Translations under genes and position numbers: made by a program
Assembly: GCF_012273515.2 (NCBI RefSeq)
Contig: NZ_CP050975.2
Coordinates: 744,001 to 808,000 of the forward strand
DNA length: 64,000 bases
Direction: 5' to 3'
From: Streptomyces sp. RPA4-2
Lineage (GTDB): Bacteria > Actinomycetota > Actinomycetes > Streptomycetales > Streptomycetaceae
Notes under the pieces: model-generated
Database searches by the model: none
Told to the model about the DNA's origin: nothing
Seen by the model: the letters and a program-made list of their open reading frames with translations, nothing else
Shown: piece after piece, positions 34,309-43,010 of the stretch
Layout: each line of letters begins with the position of its first letter
Numbering within the stretch: position 1 is the first letter of the stretch

Positions 34309-35691
34309 ATGACCAGCCAACGCCTCACGCGCTCAACCGTGTTGCGCGCCGCGCTCACCACCTCGCTGCTCGCGCTCTCGGCCGGTGCCCTGACCGCGGC
34401 ACCCGCCTCCGCAGCCACCGGTACGATCACGGGTCTCGCGGGCAAGTGCCTCGACGTGGCCGGGGCGAACTCCGCGAACGGAACGGCCGTACAGCTCTAC
34501 GACTGCAACGGGACCACCGCCCAGCAGTGGACGGTCGGCTCCGACGGAACGATACGGGCCCTCGGCAAGTGCCTTGACATCACCGGCAACTCGACCGCGG
34601 ACGGTGCCAGGCTCCAGCTGTGGGACTGCTCGGGCGGCGCGAACCAGAGGTGGACGGTCTCCGCGGCCCGCGACATCGTCAATCCGCAGGCCAACAAGTG
34701 CGCCGACGTCACGGGCAACACCTCGGCGAACGGCGCCCCGATACAGATCTGGACCTGTACGGGCAGCGCCAACCAGAAGTGGACCGTGCCCGCCGCGGAC
34801 GGCGGCGGCACGAATCCCAACGCGCCGATGGCCGTCGCCCCGTACCTCTACAACGGCTGGGGCAGCCCGCCGAACCCCACCACCGTCATGAACGCCACCG
34901 GCGTCAAGTGGTTCACGCTGGCCTTCGTGCTCAGCAACGGCTACTGCAACCCGCAGTGGGACGGCGGCCGCGCCCTGACCGGCGGCGTCGACCAGCAGAC
35001 GGTCAACACCGTACGGGCGGGCGGCGGTGACATCATCCCGTCGTTCGGCGGCTACAGCGGCAACAAGCTGGAGAGTTCCTGCTCGAGTGCCGGGGAGCTG
35101 GCGTCCGCGTACCAGAAGGTCATCAACGCCTACGGGCTCAAGGCCATCGACATCGACATCGAGGCCGACGCCTACAGCAACACGACGGTCCAACAGCGCA
35201 CCGTGGACGCGCTCAAGACCGTCAAGGCCAACAACCCGGGCATCAAGGTGTACGTCACCATCGGAACCGGGCAGAACGGCCCCGACACGGGACTCATCAA
35301 CCGGGCCGCCTCGTCCGGCCTGACCGTGGACAGCTGGACGATCATGCCGTTCGACTTCGGTGGCGCCGGCCAGAACATGGGCACGCTCACCCTGCGCGCG
35401 GCCGAGGGCCTCAAGACGGCACTCAAGAACGCCTACGGCTACAGCGACGACCAGGCGTACCGGGACATGGGCATCTCCTCCATGAACGGGATCACCGACC
35501 AGAACGAGACGGTCACCGTCGCCGACTTCCAGACCATCCTCGGCTACGCCCAGCAGCACCACCTGGCGCGGCTGACCTTCTGGTCGGTCAACCGCGACCG
35601 CCCCTGCACGAGCGGCGTCGCCGACAGCTGCTCCGGGGTGGGCCAGCAGGACTGGGACTACACACGCGTCCTCGCGAAGTACACCGGCTGA
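34309..35691 (+). CDS. Secreted GH18 chitinase with N-terminal ricin-type (CBM13) lectin domain
   Basis: 460 residues. Signal peptide ~1-36 (cut after ASA). Residues ~40-160 form a beta-trefoil lectin with three repeats, each with Cys pairs and QxW motifs (AQQW, NQRW, NQKW). Residues ~172-460 are a GH18 barrel with the catalytic DxDxE motif DIDIE; Glu285 is the acid. It resembles ChiD-type chitinases. It is the first gene of a three-gene secreted operon under a chitinase-type promoter. Substrate is probably chitin or a related GlcNAc polymer. Confidence 0.93.
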   Translation: MTSQRLTRSTVLRAALTTSLLALSAGALTAAPASAATGTITGLAGKCLDVAGANSANGTAVQLYDCNGTTAQQWTVGSDGTIRALGKCLDITGNSTADGARLQLWDCSGGANQRWTVSAARDIVNPQANKCADVTGNTSANGAPIQIWTCTGSANQKWTVPAADGGGTNPNAPMAVAPYLYNGWGSPPNPTTVMNATGVKWFTLAFVLSNGYCNPQWDGGRALTGGVDQQTVNTVRAGGGDIIPSFGGYSGNKLESSCSSAGELASAYQKVINAYGLKAIDIDIEADAYSNTTVQQRTVDALKTVKANNPGIKVYVTIGTGQNGPDTGLINRAASSGLTVDSWTIMPFDFGGAGQNMGTLTLRAAEGLKTALKNAYGYSDDQAYRDMGISSMNGITDQNETVTVADFQTILGYAQQHHLARLTFWSVNRDRPCTSGVADSCSGVGQQDWDYTRVLAKYTG

Positions 35692-35724
35692 CCTTCCCCA
35701 CCCCCACCAGCGCAGGAGAACCCC

Positions 35725-37941
35725 GTGTTCCGATCAACAAGACCTTCCGGCCGCCGCCGGATACCGAAAGCGCTCACCGCGGTCGCCCTCGTGGCGACCA
35801 CCGTCTCGGGCCTGGCGGCCGCCACGCAGAACGAGGCGACCGCCGCGGCCGCCGCCCTGCCCACCGGCTGGGCCACGGTCGTCAACGCGGCCAGCGGCAA
35901 GTGCGTCGACGCGCGCGCGGCCGCGACGGCGAACGGCACCGCCGTCCAGCAGTACGCGTGCAACAGCAGCCAGGCCCAGCAGTGGCAGATCGCGGCCACG
36001 TCCGGCGGTTACTCCCAGGTCGACAACCGCGCCGACGCCACCAAGGCGTGGGACGTCACCGATGTCTCGACGGCGGACAGCGCGCTGGTGCAGCTGTGGA
36101 CGTACAGCGGCGGCAACAACCAGCAGTGGCAGGCCGTGGCGGACTCCGGCGGCTCCTACCACTTCGTCAACCGCAACAGCGGCAAGTGCCTGGACGTACC
36201 CAGCGCGTCCACCGCGGACAGCGTGCAGCTCCAGCAGTACACGTGCAACGGCACCGCGGCCCAGTCGTTCTTCGTCAATCCCGTCGACGCGACACCGCCG
36301 CCCGGGACCCCGGACCTCGGCCCGAACGTCACCGTCTTCGATCCGTCGACGCCCGCGGCCACGATCCAGAGCAGCCTCAACTCGGCTTTCTCGCAACAGG
36401 AGACCAACCAGTTCGGCACCGCCCGCAAGGCCTTCCTCTTCAAGCCGGGCACCTACGACGCCAACGCCAACGTCGGCTTCTACACCCAGGTCGCCGGCCT
36501 CGGCCTCTCCCCCGACGACGTCAATATCCGCGGCGCGGTGCACGCCGAGGCCGACTGGTTCCAGGGCAACGCCACCCAGAACTTCTGGCGGTCGGCGGAG
36601 AACCTGTCGGTGACCCCGACGGGCGGCTCGGACCGCTGGGCGGTGTCGCAGGCCGCTCCGTACCGGCGGATGCATCTGCGCGGAAACCTCGCCCTGGACG
36701 ACGGCGGTTGGTCCAGCGGCGGCTACATGGCCGACACGAAGATCGACGGCCAGGTCAACTCCGGCTCGCAGCAGCAGTGGCTGTCACGGAACACCGAGTG
36801 GGGCAGCTGGACCGGCTCCAACTGGAACATGGTCTTCGTCGGCTCCAAGAACGCCCCCGCCAACAGCTTCCCCAACCCGCCGTACACCACGGTCGCCCAG
36901 GCGCCGGTCACCCGTGAGAAGCCCTTCCTCTACGTCGACTCCGCGGGCGCCTGGAAGGTGTTCGTGCCCTCCGTACGCACCAACACCAGCGGCACCACGT
37001 GGAGCGCAGGTACCCCGGCGGGCGCGTCGCTGCCCCTCTCCGACTTCTTCATCGTGAAGCCGGGCGCGACGGCCGCCCAGATGAACGACGCGCTCGCCCA
37101 GGGCAAGAACCTGCTGGTGACGCCCGGGGTCTATCACCTCGACCAGACGCTGAAGGTGACCCGGCCCGACACCGTCGTCCTCGGCCTCGGCCTGGCCACG
37201 CTCATCCCCGACAACGGCATCACGGCGATGACGGTCGCGGACGTGGACGGGATCCAGCTCGCGGGTCTGCTGATCGACGCCGGGACCACCAACTCCGCCC
37301 AGCTCGTGGAGATGGGTCCGAGCGGCTCCTCCGCCGACCACAGCGCGGACCCCAGTTCTCTGCACGACGTCTTCTTCCGCATCGGCGGCGCGGGCGTCGG
37401 AAAGGCCACCACCAGCCTGACCATCAACAGTGACGACGTCATCGGCGACCACCTGTGGCTGTGGCGCGCCGACCACGGCAGCGGTGTGGGCTGGACCAGC
37501 AACACCGCCGACACCGGCCTCGTCGTCAACGGCGACGACGTGACGATGTACGGCCTGTTCGTCGAGCACTACCAGAAGTACCAGACCCTCTGGAACGGCA
37601 ACGGCGGCCGCACGTACTTCTACCAGAACGAGATGCCGTACGACCCGCCCAACCAGGCCGCCTGGATGAACGGCTCCACCCAGGGCTACGCCGCCTACAA
37701 GGTGGCGAACTCGGTGACGAGTCACCAGGTGTACGGATTCGGCAGCTACTGCTACTTCAACGTCAACTCGTCCGTCGCCGCCGAGCACGCCATCGAGGCG
37801 CCGAACAACGCGAACGTGAAGTTCAAGGACATGGTGACGGTCTCCCTGGGCGGCACGGGCACCATCCGGCATGTCATCAACGACCGGGGCGGCCCGTCCA
37901 ACTCCGCCACCAACGTCGCCAACCTCGTCAGCTACCCGTGA
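35725..37941 (+). CDS. Secreted ricin-lectin plus right-handed beta-helix protein
   Basis: 738 residues from a GTG start with AGGAG upstream. Signal peptide ~1-42. Residues ~48-185 are a CBM13 trefoil (GKCVDARAAATANGTAVQQY, NNQQW). Residues ~195-738 look like a pectin-lyase-type beta-helix (ATIQSSLNSAF, AFLFKPGTYD, NLLVTPGVYHLDQTLKV, VVLGLGLATLIPD). Relatives are loosely annotated as adenylyl cyclase or coagulation-factor-like; I do not trust those names. It may be a glycan hydrolase or lyase acting with the chitinase, 33 bases upstream. Catalytic residues not identified. Confidence 0.85.
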   Translation: MFRSTRPSGRRRIPKALTAVALVATTVSGLAAATQNEATAAAAALPTGWATVVNAASGKCVDARAAATANGTAVQQYACNSSQAQQWQIAATSGGYSQVDNRADATKAWDVTDVSTADSALVQLWTYSGGNNQQWQAVADSGGSYHFVNRNSGKCLDVPSASTADSVQLQQYTCNGTAAQSFFVNPVDATPPPGTPDLGPNVTVFDPSTPAATIQSSLNSAFSQQETNQFGTARKAFLFKPGTYDANANVGFYTQVAGLGLSPDDVNIRGAVHAEADWFQGNATQNFWRSAENLSVTPTGGSDRWAVSQAAPYRRMHLRGNLALDDGGWSSGGYMADTKIDGQVNSGSQQQWLSRNTEWGSWTGSNWNMVFVGSKNAPANSFPNPPYTTVAQAPVTREKPFLYVDSAGAWKVFVPSVRTNTSGTTWSAGTPAGASLPLSDFFIVKPGATAAQMNDALAQGKNLLVTPGVYHLDQTLKVTRPDTVVLGLGLATLIPDNGITAMTVADVDGIQLAGLLIDAGTTNSAQLVEMGPSGSSADHSADPSSLHDVFFRIGGAGVGKATTSLTINSDDVIGDHLWLWRADHGSGVGWTSNTADTGLVVNGDDVTMYGLFVEHYQKYQTLWNGNGGRTYFYQNEMPYDPPNQAAWMNGSTQGYAAYKVANSVTSHQVYGFGSYCYFNVNSSVAAEHAIEAPNNANVKFKDMVTVSLGGTGTIRHVINDRGGPSNSATNVANLVSYP

Positions 37942-37967
37942 CCCGCTCAGAGGGGACTGATCAGCCG

Positions 37968-39260
37968 ATGCACACCACCAGATCCGGACCGACACGCGCG
38001 GTCCTGCGGGTCCTGCTGCTGCTGGCGACGCTGCTCGCCGTGGCGGCACCGCCCGCCGCGCGGGCGAGCACGACGGCCACCCCGTTCAAGGTGCTGGCGC
38101 TCTACAGCGGCACCTGGGACGCGGCGCACATCGACTTCGAGAAGGAAGCGAACGACTGGTTCCCCAAACAGGCCGCGGCCAACGGCTTCACCTACACGGC
38201 CAGCACCAACTGGGACCTGCTCGGCAACGGCGGCGTCAACGCCTATCAAGTCGTGCTGTTCCTGGACGACCTGCCGCAGACGTCGGCCCAACGGACCGGT
38301 TTCGAGCAGTACATGCGCAATGGCGGCGCATGGATGGGCTTCCATGTCTCGGCCTTCACCACCAGTGCCTCGGACTGGCCCTGGTACCACAACCAGTTCC
38401 TCGGCAGCGGGAACTTCCAGTCGAACACCTGGGGCCCGACCACGGCGGTCCTCAAGGTCGAGGACCGTACGCACCCGGCCACCAAGAACCTGCCCGCCAC
38501 GTTCACCTCGGCGGTCAGCGAGTGGTACAGCTGGTCCAACGACCTGCGGCAGAACCCGGACATCAAGATCCTGGCGTCCGTCGACCCCAGCAGCTTCCCG
38601 CTGGGCACGGATCCCAACCAGAGCTGGTACAGCGGCTACTACCCGATTCTGTGGACCAACACCAAGTACAAGATGCTGTACGCGAACTTCGGTCACAACG
38701 CGATGGACTACTCGACCAACACCCGTCTGTCGTCGACGTTCGCGAGTGAGACACAGAACCGGTTCGTGCTGGACGGCCTGAAGTGGCTGGGCGGGGCCGA
38801 CAACACGACCCCGCCGGCGGACTCGATCTCCGAGACCGCCTGGTACTCGCTGACCAACGCCGGGAACGGCACGTGTGTGGACGCACGCGCGGCCGCCACG
38901 GCGAACGGGACCGCGATCCAGCAGTACGCCTGCAACGGCACGCAGGCACAGCAGTTCCAGTTCCGCTCGACCGACAGCGGCTACCGGCAGGCAGGCATCC
39001 GCGGCAACCCGCAGCAGGTCATCGACGTGACCGGCGTCTCGACCGCCGACAACGCCCCACTACAGCTGTGGAGTTACGGGGGCGGGCAGAACCAGCAATG
39101 GCTGCCCGTCAAGGAGAGCACCGGGCGCTACCACTTCAGCGCCCGGCACAGCGGCAAGTGCCTGACGGCGGCGAGCGCCGCGACGAACAGCGTGCAGCTC
39201 ACCCAGCGCACCTGCGACGGCTCGTCCGCGCAGAGCTTCACCCTCACCGCGCAGCCCTGA
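37968..39260 (+). CDS. Secreted ThuA-domain protein with C-terminal ricin-type lectin domain
   Basis: 430 residues. Signal peptide ~1-33 (ARA cut). Residues ~38-280 are a ThuA-like class-I-amidotransferase fold (FKVLALYSGTWDAAHIDFEKEANDWF, GGAWMGFHVSAF, PILWTNTKYKMLYANFGHN). Residues ~295-430 are a CBM13 trefoil nearly identical in places to that of the previous gene (ARAAATANGTAIQQYACNG). Secreted ThuA-lectin proteins may process disaccharides or glycans, but the reaction is not established. Last gene of the operon, 26 bases after its neighbour, followed by a strong terminator. Confidence 0.9.
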   Translation: MHTTRSGPTRAVLRVLLLLATLLAVAAPPAARASTTATPFKVLALYSGTWDAAHIDFEKEANDWFPKQAAANGFTYTASTNWDLLGNGGVNAYQVVLFLDDLPQTSAQRTGFEQYMRNGGAWMGFHVSAFTTSASDWPWYHNQFLGSGNFQSNTWGPTTAVLKVEDRTHPATKNLPATFTSAVSEWYSWSNDLRQNPDIKILASVDPSSFPLGTDPNQSWYSGYYPILWTNTKYKMLYANFGHNAMDYSTNTRLSSTFASETQNRFVLDGLKWLGGADNTTPPADSISETAWYSLTNAGNGTCVDARAAATANGTAIQQYACNGTQAQQFQFRSTDSGYRQAGIRGNPQQVIDVTGVSTADNAPLQLWSYGGGQNQQWLPVKESTGRYHFSARHSGKCLTAASAATNSVQLTQRTCDGSSAQSFTLTAQP

Positions 39261-39274
39261 CCGACCAGTACAAG

Positions 39275-39318
39275 GGTGCCCCTGTCCCACCGCACGCCGG
39301 CGGCGGGACAGGGGCACC
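39275..39318 (+). terminator. Terminator of the chitinase operon
   Basis: GGTGCCCCTGTCCC (39275-39288) pairs perfectly with GGGACAGGGGCACC (39305-39318) across a 16-base loop, 14 bases after the last stop codon. Confidence 0.9.
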
Positions 39319-39680
39319 GCCGCGTCCGATCCGGTTCCGGCGGACGTGGGCGCACAGGGCCGTCAGTCGGTCGGTGGCGGGTCAGCCGGCCGGCCGGTCC
39401 GTGCGTCGGGGCGGGGAGCAGGCGGAATGGACGGCGCCGGCCGGGGCACACGGCCAGGGGAGCCTCGTCGCCCCCATCCCCGTGGCGGCGAGGCTCCACA
39501 GCGGGGCGCGGCAGCCCGCGAAGCGTGGTATGCAGCAGCGAAGCCGGACCCGCCTGGCCTCGCTGAACCGCTGGCGCGGTGCCGGTTTGCGTCACCCGCC
39601 CAGCGGCCACACGGTGAAGAAAGGTGCGTCGTCCCTACGGGGAAGGCGCGCGCCGGCGATTCGGGAAGAGGGCGATCGTG
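39319..39680. other. Intergenic region with no recognisable gene
   Basis: About 360 bases of GC-rich sequence. Open frames exist on both strands but have no family resemblance, no ribosome sites and Arg/Pro-rich composition. Confidence 0.5.
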
Positions 39681-39857
39681 ATGATCAAGGGAAACGCCAG
39701 GACGAAACAGATCACGGGCAGGATGCGGGAGACCCTGGGCAAGGCCCTGGGAGACAAATCCATGCAGCGCAAGGGCCGCAACGAACAGTTGCGGGGCAAG
39801 GCCCATGAGATGACCGGAAAGGCCGCGGACCGGATTCGCAAGCGGACCAAGCACTGA
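39681..39857 (+). CDS. CsbD-like small stress protein
   Basis: 58 residues: ITGRMRETLGKALGDKSMQRKGRNEQLRGKAHEMTGKAADRIRKR. The spaced Gly-Lys pattern is that of CsbD proteins, small, highly charged and induced by general stress. ATG 39681; GTG 39678 is possible. Monocistronic. Function of the family is not defined. Confidence 0.85.
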   Translation: MIKGNARTKQITGRMRETLGKALGDKSMQRKGRNEQLRGKAHEMTGKAADRIRKRTKH

Positions 39858-40021
39858 AAGCGAGTGGCCGGTAAGGCCACCGCTGCGTCCGGCGGGCGTC
39901 AGGGCTGTCGTGCGGGACTGCGCACGACACCCCGCCCCGCCGAGGACATGACGCCCCCTGCCTGGAACGGTCGGTCCTGGGAGGATGGAGGATCGAAACC
40001 CCGCGACGGAGAGCACAGAGG

Positions 40022-40393
40022 ATGATGACCATCGAGCACCCCGCGGACCGCGGCGGCGACGAACGTGGAAGATTCGAAAGGTTCGCCGAGTCTGCGTCGA
40101 AATTCACCAGCTCACCGGTCTTCTTCGTGTTCTGCCTCGCGCTGGTCTCCCTTACCGTCGTGCTCCACATCGTGGGCGTCGAAGTGACCTGGCTGCTCTT
40201 CGCCGGCGAATCCATGACGGCCGTGACCCTCATGCTCCTCGCCCTGCTGAAGAACTCGGAACTCCGGGCGGACCGAGCGATCCAGCGCAAGCTGGACGCC
40301 ATCGCCGCCGCCCTGCTCGAGGCGCAGGAAGGCACCCCCGGAAAGGCGCACGAAGACCTCAGGAACGTCATTCGGCTGGAGGACGAGATCTGA
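40022..40393 (+). CDS. Low-affinity iron permease (Fet4)-like membrane protein
   Basis: 123 residues with two transmembrane helices (~32-52 and ~55-76), after a charged N-terminus containing RFERFAESASKFTSSPVFFVFC. The motif after helix 2, LLKNSELRADRAIQRKLDAI, is characteristic of the low-affinity iron permease family. Bacterial members are half the size of fungal Fet4 and their transport role is unproven. The last codons form the left arm of a large hairpin. Confidence 0.82.
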   Translation: MMTIEHPADRGGDERGRFERFAESASKFTSSPVFFVFCLALVSLTVVLHIVGVEVTWLLFAGESMTAVTLMLLALLKNSELRADRAIQRKLDAIAAALLEAQEGTPGKAHEDLRNVIRLEDEI

Positions 40394-40426
40394 GAGGCGC
40401 GCCCGCGCCTCTCAGATCTCGTCCTC
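40379..40426. terminator. Large perfect hairpin overlapping the end of the iron-permease-like gene
   Basis: 23-bp arms (40379-40401 and 40404-40426) separated by only two bases. The left arm includes the last codons and stop of the gene. It can act as a terminator for this gene and for the minus-strand gene arriving from 40482. Confidence 0.85.
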
Positions 40427-40481
40427 GCCCTTCACCAAAAGTGTCGAGCCGCTTGGTGACGCGCCGCGCAGGAGCGCGCCG

Positions 40482-40637
40482 TCACCAGTAGTGCCGTCGG
40501 CCGCCGACCGCGTGTCCGATGCCTCCCAGAATCCACAGAACGACTCCGATGATCACCAGGATGACCCCGATGGTCCATAGAATGCCGATGCCTGCCACGA
40601 GGCCGATGACGAGCAGAATAACTCCGAGGATGATCAT
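40482..40637 (-). CDS. Small hydrophobic membrane protein (DUF6131-like)
   Basis: 51 residues, beginning MIILGVILLVIGLVAGIGIL and ending GHAVGGRRHYW; two short hydrophobic helices with a Gly-rich turn. GGAGGAAAAG directly precedes the ATG, an ideal ribosome site. It resembles small conserved Streptomyces proteins of the DUF6131 or hydrophobic stress-peptide type. Function unknown. Confidence 0.8.
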   Translation of the reverse strand: MIILGVILLVIGLVAGIGILWTIGVILVIIGVVLWILGGIGHAVGGRRHYW

Positions 40638-40748
40638 CTTTTCCTCCGGTCGGGGAAGCTTGACCCCCTAAGCGCCGAGTCCCCGCAAATATTCAGCCGC
40701 AAACACGGGGAGAGTACGGTCGGCGGGCCCCCGGACCGCCGGGGCCCG

Positions 40749-41852
40749 TCATGGCCTGCCCTCGGCCGGGAGCTCCAGGCACAGTTCGTAGCCGCCGTCC
40801 GCGGTGGGGCCGGCGGTGACGGTGCCGCCGAGGAGTGCCGCGCGCTGGCGCAGGCCGACCAGTCCGTGGTGCGCGCTCGGGAGCGGGAGCGGGGGGTGGG
40901 TCGGTGCGGTGTTGGTCACCGTGGCGCGGACGGCGCCGTCGTGGTGGCGGATGTGAACCGTCGCGGTGGTTCCGGGGGCGTGCTTGCGTGCGTTGGTCAG
41001 CGCTTCCTGGACGGTGCGGTAGATGGCCCGCTGCACGGTGGGCGGCAGGTCGTCGGGCACGTCGGTCCGCAGCTCGGTCTCGATACCGCTGTTGTCGACC
41101 AGCCGGTGGAGGTCCGCCAGGGACGGCTGCGGTGTCAGCTCCGTGGGCCGTCCCCCGGAGGCACGCAGAACGCTGACCATGTGCCGCAGCTCGTCCAGTG
41201 TCTGGACGCTCAGCCGCCGGATCGTGGCGGCCGCCTCCTTCACGTCGGCGTCCTGGGCACCGACCTGGAGCGCTCCGGCCCGCACCGCGATCAGACTGAC
41301 CTGGTGGGAGACCACGTCGTGCATCTCCCGGGCGAGCTGTGCGCGTTCCTTGGCCAGCACGCTCTGCGCGGTCAGCAGCCGCTTGTGGTCGCGCGCCTCG
41401 GAGATCTCGGCGAGCTGCCGCGACAGATCCCGCCGGGCCTGGACGAGCTGGCCGAGGAAGACGGGAGCGGCCGCCGTCGCCGCGGTGTACCCCAGGGTGA
41501 TCACGGTCGCCGTCTTGGCGAAGTCGTAGCTCAGTGACGGCCAATTGGTCATGTCACAGATCGTGAACACCGTGACACAGACGGCGAGCATGGTGCGGTG
41601 ACGGGTGAACGAGGCGAGGGTGTACAGCGCGGCCAGCGCGGCGAAGACGGCGTCGGAGACCAGGACCGCGGGCAGCGTGAGCAGAAAGGTGAGCAGCGGC
41701 CGGCGACGTCGCAGAAAGAGGGAGAAGGCGGCGACCAGGGCACAGGACAGCCGGAGTGGCTCGTCGATGTGGACCTTGACCCAGACGTCGAGGAGCGACG
41801 CGGCGACGAGGGCGGCGTCCAGCAGCGGTGCGCGCAGCCGGCGGAGGTTCAT
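40749..41852 (-). CDS. Two-component sensor histidine kinase (NarL/DesK type)
   Basis: 367 residues. Four or five N-terminal transmembrane helices (~10-130) with almost no external domain; HisKA_3 dimerisation with His178 in EMHDVVSHQVSLIAV; HATPase domain with RTVQEALTNARKHA and ending GLVGLRQRAALLGGTV. The ATG overlaps the stop of the response-regulator gene (ATGA at 41849-41852). The stimulus is probably membrane-borne; target unknown. Confidence 0.94.
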   Translation of the reverse strand: MNLRRLRAPLLDAALVAASLLDVWVKVHIDEPLRLSCALVAAFSLFLRRRRPLLTFLLTLPAVLVSDAVFAALAALYTLASFTRHRTMLAVCVTVFTICDMTNWPSLSYDFAKTATVITLGYTAATAAAPVFLGQLVQARRDLSRQLAEISEARDHKRLLTAQSVLAKERAQLAREMHDVVSHQVSLIAVRAGALQVGAQDADVKEAAATIRRLSVQTLDELRHMVSVLRASGGRPTELTPQPSLADLHRLVDNSGIETELRTDVPDDLPPTVQRAIYRTVQEALTNARKHAPGTTATVHIRHHDGAVRATVTNTAPTHPPLPLPSAHHGLVGLRQRAALLGGTVTAGPTADGGYELCLELPAEGRP

Positions 41853-42514
41853 CCCCCCTCCTCGCCCCGCGGCTCCTTGAGAAGGCCGGCCCGTTCGGCG
41901 AGCAGGGCGGCCTGGACCCGGCCGTCCACCTCGAGCTTGCCGAGGATCGCACTCACGTGGTCCTTGACCGTGCCGGTGCTGAGGTGCATCCGCGTGCCGA
42001 TGTCGGCGTTGGACAGTCCCTCGGCGATGAGGACGAGCACGGCCCGTTCGCGGTCGGTCAGCCGGGCGAGGCTGTGGGCGGCGCTTTCCCGGGGGCCGGC
42101 GTTCAGGTAGCCGTCCACGACCGTCCGGGTGACCTTGGAGGACAGGACGGTGCCGCCGTCGGCCAGCGTCCGCACCAGGAACGGGAGCTCCTCGGGGTCG
42201 GTGTCCTTGAGCAGGAAGCCCGCCGCGCCCGAGCGCAGCGCCGTCGCCACGTATTCGTCCATGTCGAACGTCGTGAGCATGGCCACCACCGGGGGGTGCG
42301 GCAGCCGACGGAGGCCGGCGAGGACGGTGAGGCCGTCGACGTCAGGCATCCGGATGTCGAGGAGTACCACGTCAGGGCGTATGTCCTGGGCCGTCTGGAG
42401 GGCCTGGCCGCCGGGGACCGCGGCCGCGACCTCGATGTCGTGTGCCGCGTCGAGGATGTGCTGAAAACCCGTACGGATCATGGCCTCGTCGTCGACCACC
42501 AATACCCGGATCAC
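41849..42514 (-). CDS. Response regulator, NarL/LuxR type
   Basis: 221 residues from GTG 42514 (GGAG upstream). Receiver domain with VVDDEA and phospho-acceptor Asp53 (LLDIRMPD), Lys in FLLKD. C-terminal LuxR helix-turn-helix (LTDRERAVLVLIAEGLSNADIGTRMHLSTGTVKDHVSAI). First gene of the pair, coupled to the kinase that follows. Confidence 0.95.
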   Translation of the reverse strand: MIRVLVVDDEAMIRTGFQHILDAAHDIEVAAAVPGGQALQTAQDIRPDVVLLDIRMPDVDGLTVLAGLRRLPHPPVVAMLTTFDMDEYVATALRSGAAGFLLKDTDPEELPFLVRTLADGGTVLSSKVTRTVVDGYLNAGPRESAAHSLARLTDRERAVLVLIAEGLSNADIGTRMHLSTGTVKDHVSAILGKLEVDGRVQAALLAERAGLLKEPRGEEGG

Positions 42515-43010
42515 AGGTGCTCCACTCGCCGTCGGACCACTGTCCGATTCGTACCATGCCGGGCACGCCCCGCGGCTGTCCGACACCGGATACGGCCAGG
42601 CGGCGGGGAGTGCGCCAGCCAGTCGGCGGGGCGGTTCCGGACACCTGCCGGATGTCTGCCGCGAGCGGCGTCTTCGACCCTGGAGCGTATGACGCACGAC
42701 GTGGCGGAGGCCGTACCGCCCGGGGCGGCGCCCGCAGTGCGGGCATCCGCCTCTCCCTCTCGTACGCCGTCACCGTCCCCTTCGGGCCCCGCGTCGCCAT
42801 CCCCCTTCGGCCCCTCGTCGACCGGGCGGCCGGACTGGCCCGCTGCCCGGTGGTGCTCGGCATGTTCGCGGTCCACATCGGTCCCGACGCCGATCCCTCG
42901 GTGGACGGCCGGAAGCCCCCTGACGCGGCACGGCCTCCCGACGGCACCCGCGGTCGGCGGCGAACTCACACCATCCGGCACCCGAGCCGGGCCAGTTAGG
43001 AGGTACGCCG
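42515..43010. other. Intergenic region between divergent regulator and phosphatase-like gene
   Basis: 496 bases. A + frame from ATG 42690 to 43078 is Ser/Pro-rich, runs into the next gene and has no ribosome site; I do not accept it. AGGAGG at 42998-43003 belongs to the next gene. Nothing else recognised. Confidence 0.5.
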
